Shown: positions 1 to 9,236, numbered from the stretch's first letter. The stretch is 64,000 bases of DNA from Micromonospora sp. WMMD1102 (GCF_029626265.1 NZ_JARUBN010000001.1:4030001-4094000); one strand, 5' to 3'. Notes: a model not told the origin generated them from the sequence alone. Translations and numbers: made by a program.

Positions 1-1863
1 GTGCCGGACGGCTGCGAATGCCCGGCGGGCGTGCACCACGACCACGACAACGCGGTGCGGGCACACGCCGCCGCCCTCGACGTCGAGCCGGGCGACCTGC
101 TGGCGGCGACCATAGCCGGTGCCCTGCCGGGCCAGTGGACGGCGGCGGCAACGGCCTGGACGAAGACGCTCCGGTCGGCGTCGTTCTGGCGGCACCTGCA
201 CCACCGGGTGGGACAGCTCGACGACCGGCAGCTCGACGACTCCGCCGTGGACGCGCTGCGCGCGGAACTGCCGGTGACGCTGGTGCGTCCACTGTTGCGG
301 CTGGCGGCGTCCGCGGCCTATCCCGCTCCGCTGCGCAAGCACCTGGCCGAGTGGCCGGTGCCGGCCCGGGAACGCGACCGGCTGCTCGAAGAGGCGGCCG
401 AGCCGCTCTACACGGAACTGGAGTCCACCGTGCGCGACCTGCACGGCCGGCTGGACTCCGGTGACCCGGACGAGGTCGTGACCGAGATGCGGGCACGGGT
501 GAATCCGCTGCTGGCCCGGCTGGAGGGGTTGACGCCGCGCGACCAGCACCGCCGCACGGAGGCCGCCCGCGACAAGGTCGCCGTGCTCCTCAACAACTGC
601 GCACTCGCCCGGAACCGGTCGACCGGGCAGTACGAGGACAAGGTCAAGAACTGGCTGACGGAGGCGGCAAAGCTCGCCACCGATCCGGAGACCCGGCGCC
701 GGGTCCGGGAGAACCTCCGGGGCTTCGACGAGGCGGACAAGGCACTCGACCAGTTCCGGCGCACGGTCGACGAGATCCGGCGGACCCGGGGGCGGTACGA
801 GGCCGCGAGTTTCCTGCGGGGCATCCTCTCCGAGGTCACCGACGAGGCGCTCGCGGCGGCCATCCGGGAGATGCTTGCCGACCTGGATGCCGGCGCACCG
901 ATCTCGTACCGCACGCCCAGCCGTCCGTCCGGATTCCGCGCGCCGATCCGGCTGCACGAGTGGGAGAAGCAGGAGGCGCGGCGGCGGGGTCGGGCGGTGG
1001 GGGTCGTCGTCCTATGTGCGATCGTCCTGGTGGGGCTGGTCTGGTTCATGAACGCCGCGATCGACGGGGAGGAGACGGTCGACATCCATCCGGCCGCCTA
1101 CGGCAACGTCTCGTCGGAGATCGTCTGCGTCCGGGACAAGGACGACTGGCGCGACGGCGACACGACGGTGACCACCGTGTCCTGCGGGCAGGAGCACGCC
1201 GCCGAGGTGATCGCCTATCTGGGGTTGCGGGAGGCGAACCTCTCCTGGCCCACCGCGGACTACGACTACCTGGCCGGCCTCGCCCGGTTCAGCTGCGGCG
1301 AGCAGGCGAACAACTTCGGCCTCTCGGCGGGTAGCCAGTACGCCACCGAGGTCATCCTGCCTGACCGGGACGTCATCCACCGGTCGGACTCGCCGTCCAA
1401 CTACGCGACGTGCCTGGTGATGCGTACCGACGTGGAGCGTTGGTCGTTCCTCGCCGCCTCCCGGCAGACCGGGGCCCAACTTCCCGTGCAACGGCCGATG
1501 ACGTCCCAGAAGGGCCGGGATCACAACGCGCCGGTCGGCTACTGCGTGCGGGGCAGACAGGAGCCCGACCGTGCGGAGAACGTGTGGCCGATCGTGCGCT
1601 GCGACGAGCCGCACTGGGCCGAGATACTCGGCTACGAGATCCTGCGGTGGCCGCCGCCCGACGGCGCGACGCTCCGGCCGCAGCTCGTCGAGGAGGCGAA
1701 CCGCACCTGCCAGAAGCTGGCGACCGAACTACAGGTGCCGGACACGTTCTCGGTCCTGCCGGTCATCAGCGAATGGTGGACCGAGCAGAGCCAGGAGCGG
1801 ATGTACGCGGCCTGCGTGGCACATCGCAAGGACCACCAGTCCTTCTACGGGCGAGTCCGGTAG
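1..1863 (+). CDS. Membrane protein with septum-formation-like ectodomain; 5' end may lie outside the window
   Basis: Open from base 1, so the GTG at 1 may be the start or an internal codon. The roughly 330 N-terminal residues are charged, helical and cytoplasmic in character, with W-x-FW segments near residues 50-65 like those that follow J-domains in some Hsp40-like proteins (inference). One transmembrane helix spans about residues 333-352. The extracellular part has paired cysteines and two CxxxH/CDEPH segments followed by A-E-[VI]-[IL]-x-Y (near residues 189 nt-codons after the helix and again near 525-545), the pattern of septum-formation domains. The next gene starts 32 nt downstream and the following five genes are coupled, so it is probably the membrane sensor or anchor of that operon. 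Function otherwise unknown. Confidence 0.75.
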   Translation: MPDGCECPAGVHHDHDNAVRAHAAALDVEPGDLLAATIAGALPGQWTAAATAWTKTLRSASFWRHLHHRVGQLDDRQLDDSAVDALRAELPVTLVRPLLRLAASAAYPAPLRKHLAEWPVPARERDRLLEEAAEPLYTELESTVRDLHGRLDSGDPDEVVTEMRARVNPLLARLEGLTPRDQHRRTEAARDKVAVLLNNCALARNRSTGQYEDKVKNWLTEAAKLATDPETRRRVRENLRGFDEADKALDQFRRTVDEIRRTRGRYEAASFLRGILSEVTDEALAAAIREMLADLDAGAPISYRTPSRPSGFRAPIRLHEWEKQEARRRGRAVGVVVLCAIVLVGLVWFMNAAIDGEETVDIHPAAYGNVSSEIVCVRDKDDWRDGDTTVTTVSCGQEHAAEVIAYLGLREANLSWPTADYDYLAGLARFSCGEQANNFGLSAGSQYATEVILPDRDVIHRSDSPSNYATCLVMRTDVERWSFLAASRQTGAQLPVQRPMTSQKGRDHNAPVGYCVRGRQEPDRAENVWPIVRCDEPHWAEILGYEILRWPPPDGATLRPQLVEEANRTCQKLATELQVPDTFSVLPVISEWWTEQSQERMYAACVAHRKDHQSFYGRVR

Positions 1864-1895
1864 TCCGGCCGATGGTGCCAACCAGGGAGTCGACA

Positions 1896-2678
1896 GTGGC
1901 TGAGGAAACGCGGACGAGCGGAGCCGTGACGTTGCGGATCACGTCGCCCGAGGGGACGGTCCGGGGCGTCGAGCTGACGGACGGGCCGGTCACGGTCGGG
2001 CGGAGCGCGCCGGACCACGCACCACAGGTGGCGCTGGAGCCGGACCCGCAGCGCTGGATCGGCCGCCTGCACTGCACGCTGGATCTGCACGACGGCGGCT
2101 GGACGGTGACCGACAACGCGAGCGTCAACGGCACGCTGTTGCGCTGTCTGGACGGGCGCACCGAGCGTCTGGTGGGCAGCCGCCGGCTGCGGCACGGCGA
2201 AGCGCTGCTGATCCTCGGCGACATGTCCCCGGACGGCGAGCCGCTGTACTGGGAGCTGACCCTGCTCGACCCGCACACCACCCAGGCCGCGCCGTTCGAG
2301 CCGCCGCCGGCCGTTCCGGTTCGCGGGCCGTGCCTGCGGTACGACTGGGTGGCCGCGCGGGCGTACCGCAGCGACGAGGACGGAGAGACCCCGGTCGGCG
2401 GGCTGCGGCCGCAGGGCCACCAGCTGCTGCGGTACATGGTGGGCCGGAGCAGCGCCGGTGCCGCCGTCGCGTGCGGTCACGAGGAACTCGTGACCGCGCT
2501 CTGGGGCCCGCGTGAGGAGTGGCCGCCGGGCCGGGCCTACAACCGGGCCGACCTGGCCGGCGTCGTGCGGGCGGTGCGTCGCGCCATCGAGGTGGACCCG
2601 TCCGCGCCACGGATCCTGGAGACCATCACCGGCATCGGCTACCGGCTCAACGTCGCGGACTCCGGGGACGAGTCGTGA
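1896..2678 (+). CDS. FHA domain fused to winged-helix (OmpR-type) DNA-binding domain
   Basis: 260 aa from GTG 1896, which has GGGAG six bases upstream; an in-frame ATG at 1872 has no clear ribosome site. Residues about 15-115 form an FHA domain: VGRS, then GRLHCTL in place of the usual S-R-x-H, then DNASVNGT, the phosphothreonine-binding loop pattern. Residues about 160-255 resemble the OmpR/PhoB trans_reg_C winged helix, ending GIGYRL. There is no receiver domain. EmbR-type regulators carry the winged helix first and FHA last, so this order is reversed. The stop overlaps the kinase start by four bases (GTGA). I infer a DNA-binding protein that docks phosphorylated partners, probably substrates of the neighbouring kinase. 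Confidence 0.85.
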   Translation: MAEETRTSGAVTLRITSPEGTVRGVELTDGPVTVGRSAPDHAPQVALEPDPQRWIGRLHCTLDLHDGGWTVTDNASVNGTLLRCLDGRTERLVGSRRLRHGEALLILGDMSPDGEPLYWELTLLDPHTTQAAPFEPPPAVPVRGPCLRYDWVAARAYRSDEDGETPVGGLRPQGHQLLRYMVGRSSAGAAVACGHEELVTALWGPREEWPPGRAYNRADLAGVVRAVRRAIEVDPSAPRILETITGIGYRLNVADSGDES

Positions 2679-3718
2679 GCATGCTGGCCAGTGGCGACCG
2701 CGTCACCGAGACCCTCGTGGTGGACCGGCTGCTCGGCGAGGGCGCCTTCGCCGAGGTGCACCGGGTGCGGCACGAGTATCTCGGCTGGCAGGCCATGAAG
2801 GTCTTCAAACAGGTCGTCTCGCTCGACGAGACACGCACCCTGCTGGAGGAGGCCCGCCTGCTGTCCACGCTCGGGCACCCGAACATCGTGCGGGTCTTCG
2901 ACGCCGGTACGGTGCGCACCTCGAACGGCGTCCGTGGCTTCTTCACCATGGAGTACGTGGCCGGGGGCAGCCTCGAACGGCTGATCCGGGCGCACGCACC
3001 GGCGATGCCGGTGGAGCTGGCGGTCGAGGCGGCCGAGCAGATCGCTGCCGGCCTGACCGTCGCGCACGAGCAGGATCCGCCGATCCTGCACCGCGACCTC
3101 ACCCTGGCGAACATCCTCGTCGGGTACGACGGCAGCGGCCTGCGGGTCCGGGTCAGCGACTTCGGGCTCGCCAAGCGCGCCGACCCGTTCACGATGCTGG
3201 CCAGCGCCCAGGGCACGTTCGCCTTCATGGCCCCCGAGGTGCTGCGCCGCGAGGGATACTCACGGGCCAGCGACGTGTGGTCGGTGGGGACGATCGGCTA
3301 CCTGCTGCTGACCGGCCGGCTGCCCTACGACGACGGTGCACCGCTGTCGTCGTACTCGCCGGGTCGGTTCGCGCGGGCGCCGCTGCCACCGAGCCGGTAC
3401 CACCCGGAGGTGGACCCGGAACTGGACCGGATCATCCTGTCCGCGTTGCAGGTCGATCCGGCCGACCGGCCCGCCTCGGCGGGCGTGCTGGCCGCCGAAC
3501 TGCGCGACCGGCGGCTCGGCGGCGCCGCCAGCGGCCGGGGCGGACCACCCGACGCGCGGGCCCGCCGGCTCGCCACGGAGGCGCTGGCGCTGGCCCGGCA
3601 GGCCGGCCAGCTCGACCGTGCGGCGGAGCTGATGGCGGAGGCACTGGAGCTGGCACCGGACCTGCGCGCCCGCTATCAGCCCAGGTTGGCCCTGTGGCGA
3701 CGAGGAGTGACGATGTGA
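2675..3718 (+). CDS. Serine/threonine protein kinase (soluble, catalytic domain only)
   Basis: 347 aa from GTG 2675, chosen because it overlaps the upstream stop as GTGA and lies behind GGGGACGAG. The kinase domain fills residues about 10-270: glycine loop GEGAFAEV (21-28), ATP lysine K42, HRD at 139-141 with N146, DFG at 162-164, and MAPE. The catalytic-loop lysine normal in Ser/Thr kinases (HRDLKPxN) is replaced: the loop reads HRDLTLAN. There is no transmembrane segment or PASTA domain; the last 60 residues are TPR-like helices. Its place between an FHA protein and a GrpE/Hsp70 pair suggests that it phosphorylates operon partners. Activity is likely but not certain given the altered loop. 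Confidence 0.93.
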   Translation: MSMLASGDRVTETLVVDRLLGEGAFAEVHRVRHEYLGWQAMKVFKQVVSLDETRTLLEEARLLSTLGHPNIVRVFDAGTVRTSNGVRGFFTMEYVAGGSLERLIRAHAPAMPVELAVEAAEQIAAGLTVAHEQDPPILHRDLTLANILVGYDGSGLRVRVSDFGLAKRADPFTMLASAQGTFAFMAPEVLRREGYSRASDVWSVGTIGYLLLTGRLPYDDGAPLSSYSPGRFARAPLPPSRYHPEVDPELDRIILSALQVDPADRPASAGVLAAELRDRRLGGAASGRGGPPDARARRLATEALALARQAGQLDRAAELMAEALELAPDLRARYQPRLALWRRGVTM

Positions 3719-4293
3719 GACGGATCAGCTTACTGCGCGAGGAGCTTCGCCAGCGCCGGCACCACCGCGAGTTCCGGATCGCCCCTGCGGTCTGGGACGA
3801 CGAACAACAGGCCCGCCTGGCGGAGTTGCTGACGGCGGTGCGGGACGCCGAGCCCGCCGAGCTGGAGACGCCCGCCGAGCCCGCGGAGCCCGCCGAGCAG
3901 GAGACGCCGGCCGCGCGGGAGACGCCGGCCGCGCAGCCGGACGAGGCGGCGCTCGCGACGGCGGTCACGAACCTGTGGCGGGCCCAGCGGAAGCTCAGCT
4001 CGGCGGGTGAGCGGCCCTCACCCCGGGACCGCCAGGCCAGCCGGTACCTGCGTACGTCCACCGAGGCGCTGGCGGGCGCCGGCCTGGTCGTCCAGGAACA
4101 CGACGGCGACGCCTTCGACCCGGGACGGGAACTCGAGGTCCTGGTCTACCAGGAGAACCCCAACCTGACCGCCGAGGTCGTCATCGAGACCGTACGGCCC
4201 TCGGTCTACCTGCACGGCCGCCTCGTCCAGATGGGACAGGTCATCGTCGGCACCCCGGCGCAGCCCGTTGACGGAAGGAACGACCATGCGTGA
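3715..4293 (+). CDS. GrpE-like nucleotide exchange factor, short divergent form
   Basis: 192 aa from GTG 3715, overlapping the kinase stop and preceded by GAGGAG seven bases upstream. Residues 1-40 are basic and helical, residues about 45-80 are a Pro/Glu/Ala-rich linker of repeated ETPA and AEPAE units, and the last 70 residues (LEVLVYQENPNLTAEVVIETVRP region) resemble the beta-wing of GrpE. The long GrpE coiled coil is reduced. It overlaps the Hsp70 start by eight bases, the arrangement expected of a cognate exchange factor. The GrpE assignment rests on weak similarity plus context; a dedicated adaptor of unknown fold is the alternative. Confidence 0.6.
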   Translation: MRRISLLREELRQRRHHREFRIAPAVWDDEQQARLAELLTAVRDAEPAELETPAEPAEPAEQETPAARETPAAQPDEAALATAVTNLWRAQRKLSSAGERPSPRDRQASRYLRTSTEALAGAGLVVQEHDGDAFDPGRELEVLVYQENPNLTAEVVIETVRPSVYLHGRLVQMGQVIVGTPAQPVDGRNDHA

Positions 4294-6772
4294 CACCATC
4301 GACTTCGGCATCGACCTCGGCACCACCAACAGCGCGATCGCGGTGGTGGAGGAGGACGGCGGCGCCGCCATCATCAAGAACAACGACGGCTGGGACATCA
4401 CCCCCTCGGCGGTGTGGATCCCGAAGCCCGGTGTCGTGCACGTCGGGCGGCGGGCCCGCGAGCGCGTGCAGAGCGACCCGGACAACGCGGTCGCCGAGTT
4501 CAAGCTGGAGATGGGGCTGGCGGACGTCAGCAAGCGGTTCGCGAGGGCCGGCACCACGCTGACGCCGCCGCAGCTCTCCGCCGAGGTGCTCAAGTCGCTC
4601 CGGGCGGACGCCGCGCACCACAGTGGCAGTCCACCGGAGGCGGCGGTGATCACCGTACCGGCCGCCTTCTCGCTGAACCAGAACAAGGCGACCCTGGAGG
4701 CCGCCGTCCGGGCCGGGCTCAGCGCCGCGTGCCCGCTCGTCCAGGAACCCACCGCGGCGGCCTTCGCGTACGGCTTCCACGACGCCGACGACCGGGCGTA
4801 CTGGATGGTGTTCGACTTCGGCGGCGGCACCTTCGACGCGGCCGTGGTGAGCAAACGCGACGGCGACCTGCGGGTGCTGAACCACGCCGGCGACCCGTAC
4901 CTGGGTGGCAAGCTGATCGACTGGGCGGTGGTGGAGCGGATCCTGGCCCCCGCCGCCGCGTCCGCGTTCGACCTCGCCGACTTCCGTCGGGACAACCCGG
5001 CATGGCGGCTGAACTTCGCCAAGCTGAAGTGGCTCGCCGAGGAAGGCAAGATCCAACTTTCCCGCCGGAACGCTATCGACCTGATGGTGGAGCTGACGCT
5101 CGGCGACGGTGAGGTCGAGACGTTCGAGTACACGCTCCGGCGGGACGAGCTGGACAGGGTCGCCGAGCCGTTCTACGCGCGGGCGGTCAACCTGTGCCGG
5201 ACGGCCCTCGCCGACGGCGGACTGAGCGCGGGTGACATCGACCGGCTGCTGCTCGTCGGCGGCGCCACCCTGGCCCCCGGGCTGCGGGAGCGGCTCGCCG
5301 ACAGCCGGGACGGTCTCGGCATCGCCCTCGACACCAGTCTCGACCCGACGACGGTGGTCGCCCGCGGTGCCGCGATCTTCGCCAGCACCGTCCGGCGCCC
5401 GGATCCGCCGTCGTTCGAACCGGTCGCCGGCGAGTACGCCCTGCAACTCGCCTACGAGCCGAGCGTCACCACCACCACGCCGGTGGTCGCGGGCAAACTG
5501 CACGCCGCCGCACCGGTGGACTGGACCGGGTACGGCGTGACGCTGAGCAACCCGGACGGGCAGCCGCCGTTCCGCACCGGCCGGGTGGCGCTGAACGCCG
5601 AGGGCGCCTTCCTCACCGAGGTCTCCGTCGATCCGCACCGGACGTCGCGGTTCACCGTGGAACTCACCGACGCCTCCGGTGCGCCGCAGCAGGTGTCACC
5701 CGATTCGCTGTCCATCACGCACCGCGATGTCGAGTTCGGGGGCGCCCGACTGACCCACTCGCTCGGCATCCAGCTCGTCGACCGCGCGTTCGCACCGCTG
5801 CTCCGCAAGGGCGCGACGCTGCCGACCCGGGCACGCGAGGTGTTCCGCACCGCCGCGGCGCTGCGCCGCTCCGACGCCGATGCCGTGCTCCGCATCCCGG
5901 TGGTGCAGGGCGAGCGGGACCGCGCCGACCGCAACCGCCTGGTCGGCATGCTGGAGATCCGCCCGCTCGACGTACGGATCGACCTGCCGGCCGGGACCGA
6001 GGTCGAGGTGACGTTCGAGGTGGACGCCTCCAACCTCGTCACGGTCGTCGCCGACGTGCCGCTGATCCAGGCCCAGTTCGAGGCGGAGATCAACCTCGAC
6101 GAGGTCCGCACGCCGCAGCCGGACGAGCTGGCGGCCGCGCTCGCCGAGGCCGAGCGGCGGATGGCCGCACTGCACGAGTCGCGTGCGTCGGAGGCGCCCG
6201 AGGTGCGGGACCGGCTACAGCGACTCGACGACGAGGGCACCCTGACCACCGCCCGGGAGCAGGTCCGGGCCGCCGCCGTGGACGCCGGCGCGGCCGCCAC
6301 CGCCGAGGACCGGCTGCGCGAGGTGCAGGCGCAGCTCGACGACATCGAGGAGGCGGCCGACCAACCGGCGCTGGTCCGGGAACTGCGCGACCTGCTCGCC
6401 GAGGCCGGTCGGCTGGTCTCCGAGGTGGGCCATCCCGCCGACCGGACGGCGCTCGCCGAACTCGGGCAGCGCGCCGACGAGGCGATCGCGAGCGGCAGTT
6501 CGGCGCGGATCAAGGCGGAGACCGAGCGGGTCACCGAGTTCCTGATCGAGCTGGAGCGGCGCCAGCCCGGCTGGTCGGTACGGGTGTTCTACGCGCTGTG
6601 CGAGCAGCAGGGCCGGATGCAGCCTGCCGGCGAGGCCCGGACGCTCGTCCGGGAGGGCAAGGAGGCCCTGGCCGCCGGTGACGAACGCGCACTCGACGCG
6701 GTCAACTACCGGCTCTTCCGGCTGCTGCCGCGCGAGGAGCAGCCGAAGATCATCGGGCTGGTCGGCCGGTGA
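4286..6772 (+). CDS. Hsp70-family (DnaK-like) ATPase with long divergent C-terminus
   Basis: 828 aa from ATG 4286, with GGAAGGA six bases upstream. The ATPase domain covers residues about 1-375: phosphate loop GIDLGTTNS (8-16), an EPTAAAFAYG segment, FDFGGGTFD and LLVGGATLAP. Beyond residue 380 it departs from housekeeping DnaK: a beta-rich region in the substrate-binding position, then about 200 residues of Glu/Arg/Ala-rich coiled-coil helix. Housekeeping DnaK is near 620 aa and sits with grpE-dnaJ-hspR, so this is a specialised paralogue. Its start overlaps the GrpE-like gene and its stop overlaps the OmpA-like gene (GTGA). Likely role: an ATP-dependent remodelling switch in this signalling operon. 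Confidence 0.92.
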   Translation: MRDTIDFGIDLGTTNSAIAVVEEDGGAAIIKNNDGWDITPSAVWIPKPGVVHVGRRARERVQSDPDNAVAEFKLEMGLADVSKRFARAGTTLTPPQLSAEVLKSLRADAAHHSGSPPEAAVITVPAAFSLNQNKATLEAAVRAGLSAACPLVQEPTAAAFAYGFHDADDRAYWMVFDFGGGTFDAAVVSKRDGDLRVLNHAGDPYLGGKLIDWAVVERILAPAAASAFDLADFRRDNPAWRLNFAKLKWLAEEGKIQLSRRNAIDLMVELTLGDGEVETFEYTLRRDELDRVAEPFYARAVNLCRTALADGGLSAGDIDRLLLVGGATLAPGLRERLADSRDGLGIALDTSLDPTTVVARGAAIFASTVRRPDPPSFEPVAGEYALQLAYEPSVTTTTPVVAGKLHAAAPVDWTGYGVTLSNPDGQPPFRTGRVALNAEGAFLTEVSVDPHRTSRFTVELTDASGAPQQVSPDSLSITHRDVEFGGARLTHSLGIQLVDRAFAPLLRKGATLPTRAREVFRTAAALRRSDADAVLRIPVVQGERDRADRNRLVGMLEIRPLDVRIDLPAGTEVEVTFEVDASNLVTVVADVPLIQAQFEAEINLDEVRTPQPDELAAALAEAERRMAALHESRASEAPEVRDRLQRLDDEGTLTTAREQVRAAAVDAGAAATAEDRLREVQAQLDDIEEAADQPALVRELRDLLAEAGRLVSEVGHPADRTALAELGQRADEAIASGSSARIKAETERVTEFLIELERRQPGWSVRVFYALCEQQGRMQPAGEARTLVREGKEALAAGDERALDAVNYRLFRLLPREEQPKIIGLVGR

Positions 6773-7689
6773 CCGCGCCGGCCCTGGGTACCGACCTGGC
6801 GGTGAGTCGGGCGACCGCCGCCGCCCGGCGTGGCGACCTGGACGAGGCGGCCCGGGTCCTCGTCGCGCTCGACGGCGCGGAGCCGGCCGTCCTCGACCTG
6901 CTCGCCCGGATCCGCGCCCAACAGGGTCGCTGGCGGGAGGCGGACGAGTGCTGGGCGACGGTCCAGGCGACCGAACCGGACCACGAGGGCGCCGCCGCGG
7001 GGAGGCGGGCGATCGCCGCCATCCTCGCCGGTGACCGGCGCGCACACCCGCTCGCCTCACCGGTACGCCTCGCCGCGGCCGGGGCGGGGCTGGTGGTGGT
7101 GCTCGCCGCCGGGACCGTACTCGTGGTTCCGTCGTGGTCGCCCTCGCCGCCCGCGAAGCCCGCCGCCTCCGTGTCCACCACGGCGCCGGACACCGCCGCT
7201 CTGGACGCCGAGCGCCGCCGCGCGGCGGAGCTGGAGAGCCGGCTCGAAAAATTGGAGGTGGACCGGGTGGCGGCCGCGCAGGCGCTGGACGCCCGGCTCG
7301 ACGCCATCGCCCGCGCCGTGACCCTGCCCGGCGTGCTCGTGAGACGCCGGCCGGGCGCGGTGGAGGTCTACTTCCGGAAGGGCCTGTTCAGCCAGGACGC
7401 CTGGCTGACCGCGAACGGCGCCGACGTGCTCGCCGACGTCGGACGCCGGCTGCCCGACCTCGACGTGGCCGTCACCGTGGTCGGGCACAGCGTGCCGGTG
7501 CCGGGCGGCCCCACCAGCGGCGGCTCGAACACCGCGCTGACCCGGGCCCGGGTCGCGGCCCGGAAGCTGGCCCAGGCGGGCGATTTGCCGCTGACCGCCT
7601 TCACCCTGCGCTCCGCCGACCAGTCCCAGGGCCCGTTCCGCGAACCGGCCCGCAACCGCACCGCCAGCCTCGTCCTCACCCCCTCGTGA
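6769..7689 (+). CDS. TPR/transmembrane/OmpA-like protein
   Basis: 306 aa from GTG 6769, overlapping the Hsp70 stop by four bases. Residues 1-85 contain a TPR-like pair of helices (ARRGDLDEAARVL; GRWREADECW). A single membrane helix lies near residues 100-122, then a Pro/Ser/Thr linker, a short coiled coil (residues 142-180) and an OmpA-like C-terminal domain (residues about 190-306) with ALTRARVAARKL in the place of the peptidoglycan-binding N-x-x-L-S-x-x-R-A helix. The topology puts TPR inside and OmpA-like outside, so it could tether the chaperone/kinase module to the cell wall. Diaminopimelate-binding residues were not verified. Confidence 0.8.
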   Translation: MTAPALGTDLAVSRATAAARRGDLDEAARVLVALDGAEPAVLDLLARIRAQQGRWREADECWATVQATEPDHEGAAAGRRAIAAILAGDRRAHPLASPVRLAAAGAGLVVVLAAGTVLVVPSWSPSPPAKPAASVSTTAPDTAALDAERRRAAELESRLEKLEVDRVAAAQALDARLDAIARAVTLPGVLVRRRPGAVEVYFRKGLFSQDAWLTANGADVLADVGRRLPDLDVAVTVVGHSVPVPGGPTSGGSNTALTRARVAARKLAQAGDLPLTAFTLRSADQSQGPFREPARNRTASLVLTPS

Positions 7690-7868
7690 CCACAGATGTA
7701 CGGAGTCCGCCCCGACCGGTAGGAGACTCGGCCGCGCCCTGCCGACGACCCTCGCCGGCACACCTGTCCGGAGACCGACGGAGTGCTTGTCCATAGCAGC
7801 GCTGTTGCCCATCCTGTGCCGGTGACCAGGGGTACTCGGCGACGTCACCTGACGTGGCGGGAAGACGG

Positions 7869-9236
7869 ATGAGTGCCGACGGAGGCAGCCGGCGCAGACG
7901 TTGGCCACCGGCGCTGCTGATCGGGGTACTTGTCGCCGCCCTGCTGATCGGCGTGGCGGCTGTGCTGATCGCCCGCGCCGTACCGGACTACCGGACCGCG
8001 TTCCTGGTGGACGCGTCGTCGCCCAGGGACGGGACGGACTTCACCGCCACCGTCGACGCCGTGCGTGCGGCGGCGCAGAACTCGGGCGACCGCGACTCGC
8101 TCTCGCTGCGCCGCTTCGGCGGCGAGTGCGACGACAGCAACAGCACCTCGGCCGTCGTGGACGCCGGCATCGGGCACGCTCAGCAGGTCAGCAGCGCGGC
8201 GCGCGGGTTGACCGCAGCCGGCAAACCCACCCTGCACCGGGGCCTTGCCGCCGCCGTCGAGGACTTCGCCGGCCGCTACCCCTTCCGGGCCAGCAAGCGG
8301 AACCGGATCGTCGTCGTGACCACCCACGGCGCCGACGCCTGCGACAAGGACCGGGACGCCCTTCGGCAGCAGGTTCGGGACCGGGCCGAGGAACTCGGCG
8401 TGCGGCTCGACTTCCGCTTCGTCGGCTACAAGCTGCCGCCGGGCGAACAGCAACAGCTGGCCGAGGTGGCCAGCACGGTGGCCGCGGAGCGACCCCGGTT
8501 CGTCAGCACGCCGAAGGAGTTGGACTCCACCCTGGTCGAACTCACCATCCCCGAGAACACGGACGTCGAGACGATCCGGACCGGCTCGCCCGGCCCTGCC
8601 CCGCCGGCCGACACTCCCGCACCGGTCCACACCGTACGGCTCGCCGCGCAGAGACTGACCCTGTCGGTCCCGCTCGAATGGAAGGCGTACGTCGAGAAGC
8701 CGCAGGATCTCTCCTGGCTGACCGACTCGAAGGGGAAGACGATCGGCCGCGAACGTGGCCGGGGCGGATCAGACAAGATCAGAACGCCCGGGGAGTGCCG
8801 GGACAAGGAGCGTGCCGACAATCCCAGGGACTTTTGGTGTCCAGGGATCGAATTACGCTACGGCGTGCTGAGCATGGCCGTGAATGCCGAGCAGTTCGGC
8901 GTGCGCCCGCTGAGGCTCGACGACAGTCTCGCCGGAAACCACGGGCAGGGACTGTGTCCGGAGAATCCGAACCTCGCCGCCGTGGGAGTCGGTCGTGGGG
9001 CAACCCTGCTGGCGGGTGGCACGAAACCTGTCGGCGACCGCACAGCCGAGTATCGGGAGTGGCGGGTCCCCTGTTTCAAATACGATCCCCAACATGGCCC
9101 CAAGGAACTCCGAGGTCCGGCGGGGGTGTCGTACGTGGAGCGGTACTGGTATCTCCGGAAGGAGCAGGTGCTGATCGTGGACAACTGGCAGACACCTGAC
9201 CTGGACCGGATCCTGGAGCAGGCCACCTGGAAGTAA
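7869..9236 (+). CDS. Membrane-anchored VWA-like protein
   Basis: 455 aa from ATG 7869, preceded by GGGAAG; an in-frame GTG at 7854 is less well placed. A short basic N-terminus leads to a membrane helix (about residues 13-36), then a von Willebrand A-like domain (about 40-215) with VDASSP at the first MIDAS strand and a later THGAD. The MIDAS DxSxS and D-G motifs are degenerate, so metal binding is doubtful. The C-terminal 200 residues are a cysteine-containing extracellular domain I do not recognise. It lies 180 bp after the kinase/Hsp70 operon in the same direction and may act with it; a separate promoter is likely. Confidence 0.7.
   Translation: MSADGGSRRRRWPPALLIGVLVAALLIGVAAVLIARAVPDYRTAFLVDASSPRDGTDFTATVDAVRAAAQNSGDRDSLSLRRFGGECDDSNSTSAVVDAGIGHAQQVSSAARGLTAAGKPTLHRGLAAAVEDFAGRYPFRASKRNRIVVVTTHGADACDKDRDALRQQVRDRAEELGVRLDFRFVGYKLPPGEQQQLAEVASTVAAERPRFVSTPKELDSTLVELTIPENTDVETIRTGSPGPAPPADTPAPVHTVRLAAQRLTLSVPLEWKAYVEKPQDLSWLTDSKGKTIGRERGRGGSDKIRTPGECRDKERADNPRDFWCPGIELRYGVLSMAVNAEQFGVRPLRLDDSLAGNHGQGLCPENPNLAAVGVGRGATLLAGGTKPVGDRTAEYREWRVPCFKYDPQHGPKELRGPAGVSYVERYWYLRKEQVLIVDNWQTPDLDRILEQATWK

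Noticed and set aside
4018..5133. Long minus-strand frame opposite the Hsp70 gene
   Set aside because: It is antisense to a gene with clear Hsp70 motifs and has no domain of its own; a product of GC-rich codon bias.
1..7689. Interpretation of the Hsp70 operon as the housekeeping dnaK-grpE-dnaJ locus
   Set aside because: The Hsp70 is 828 aa with a divergent C-terminus, GrpE is truncated, HspR is absent and kinase/FHA genes are interleaved.
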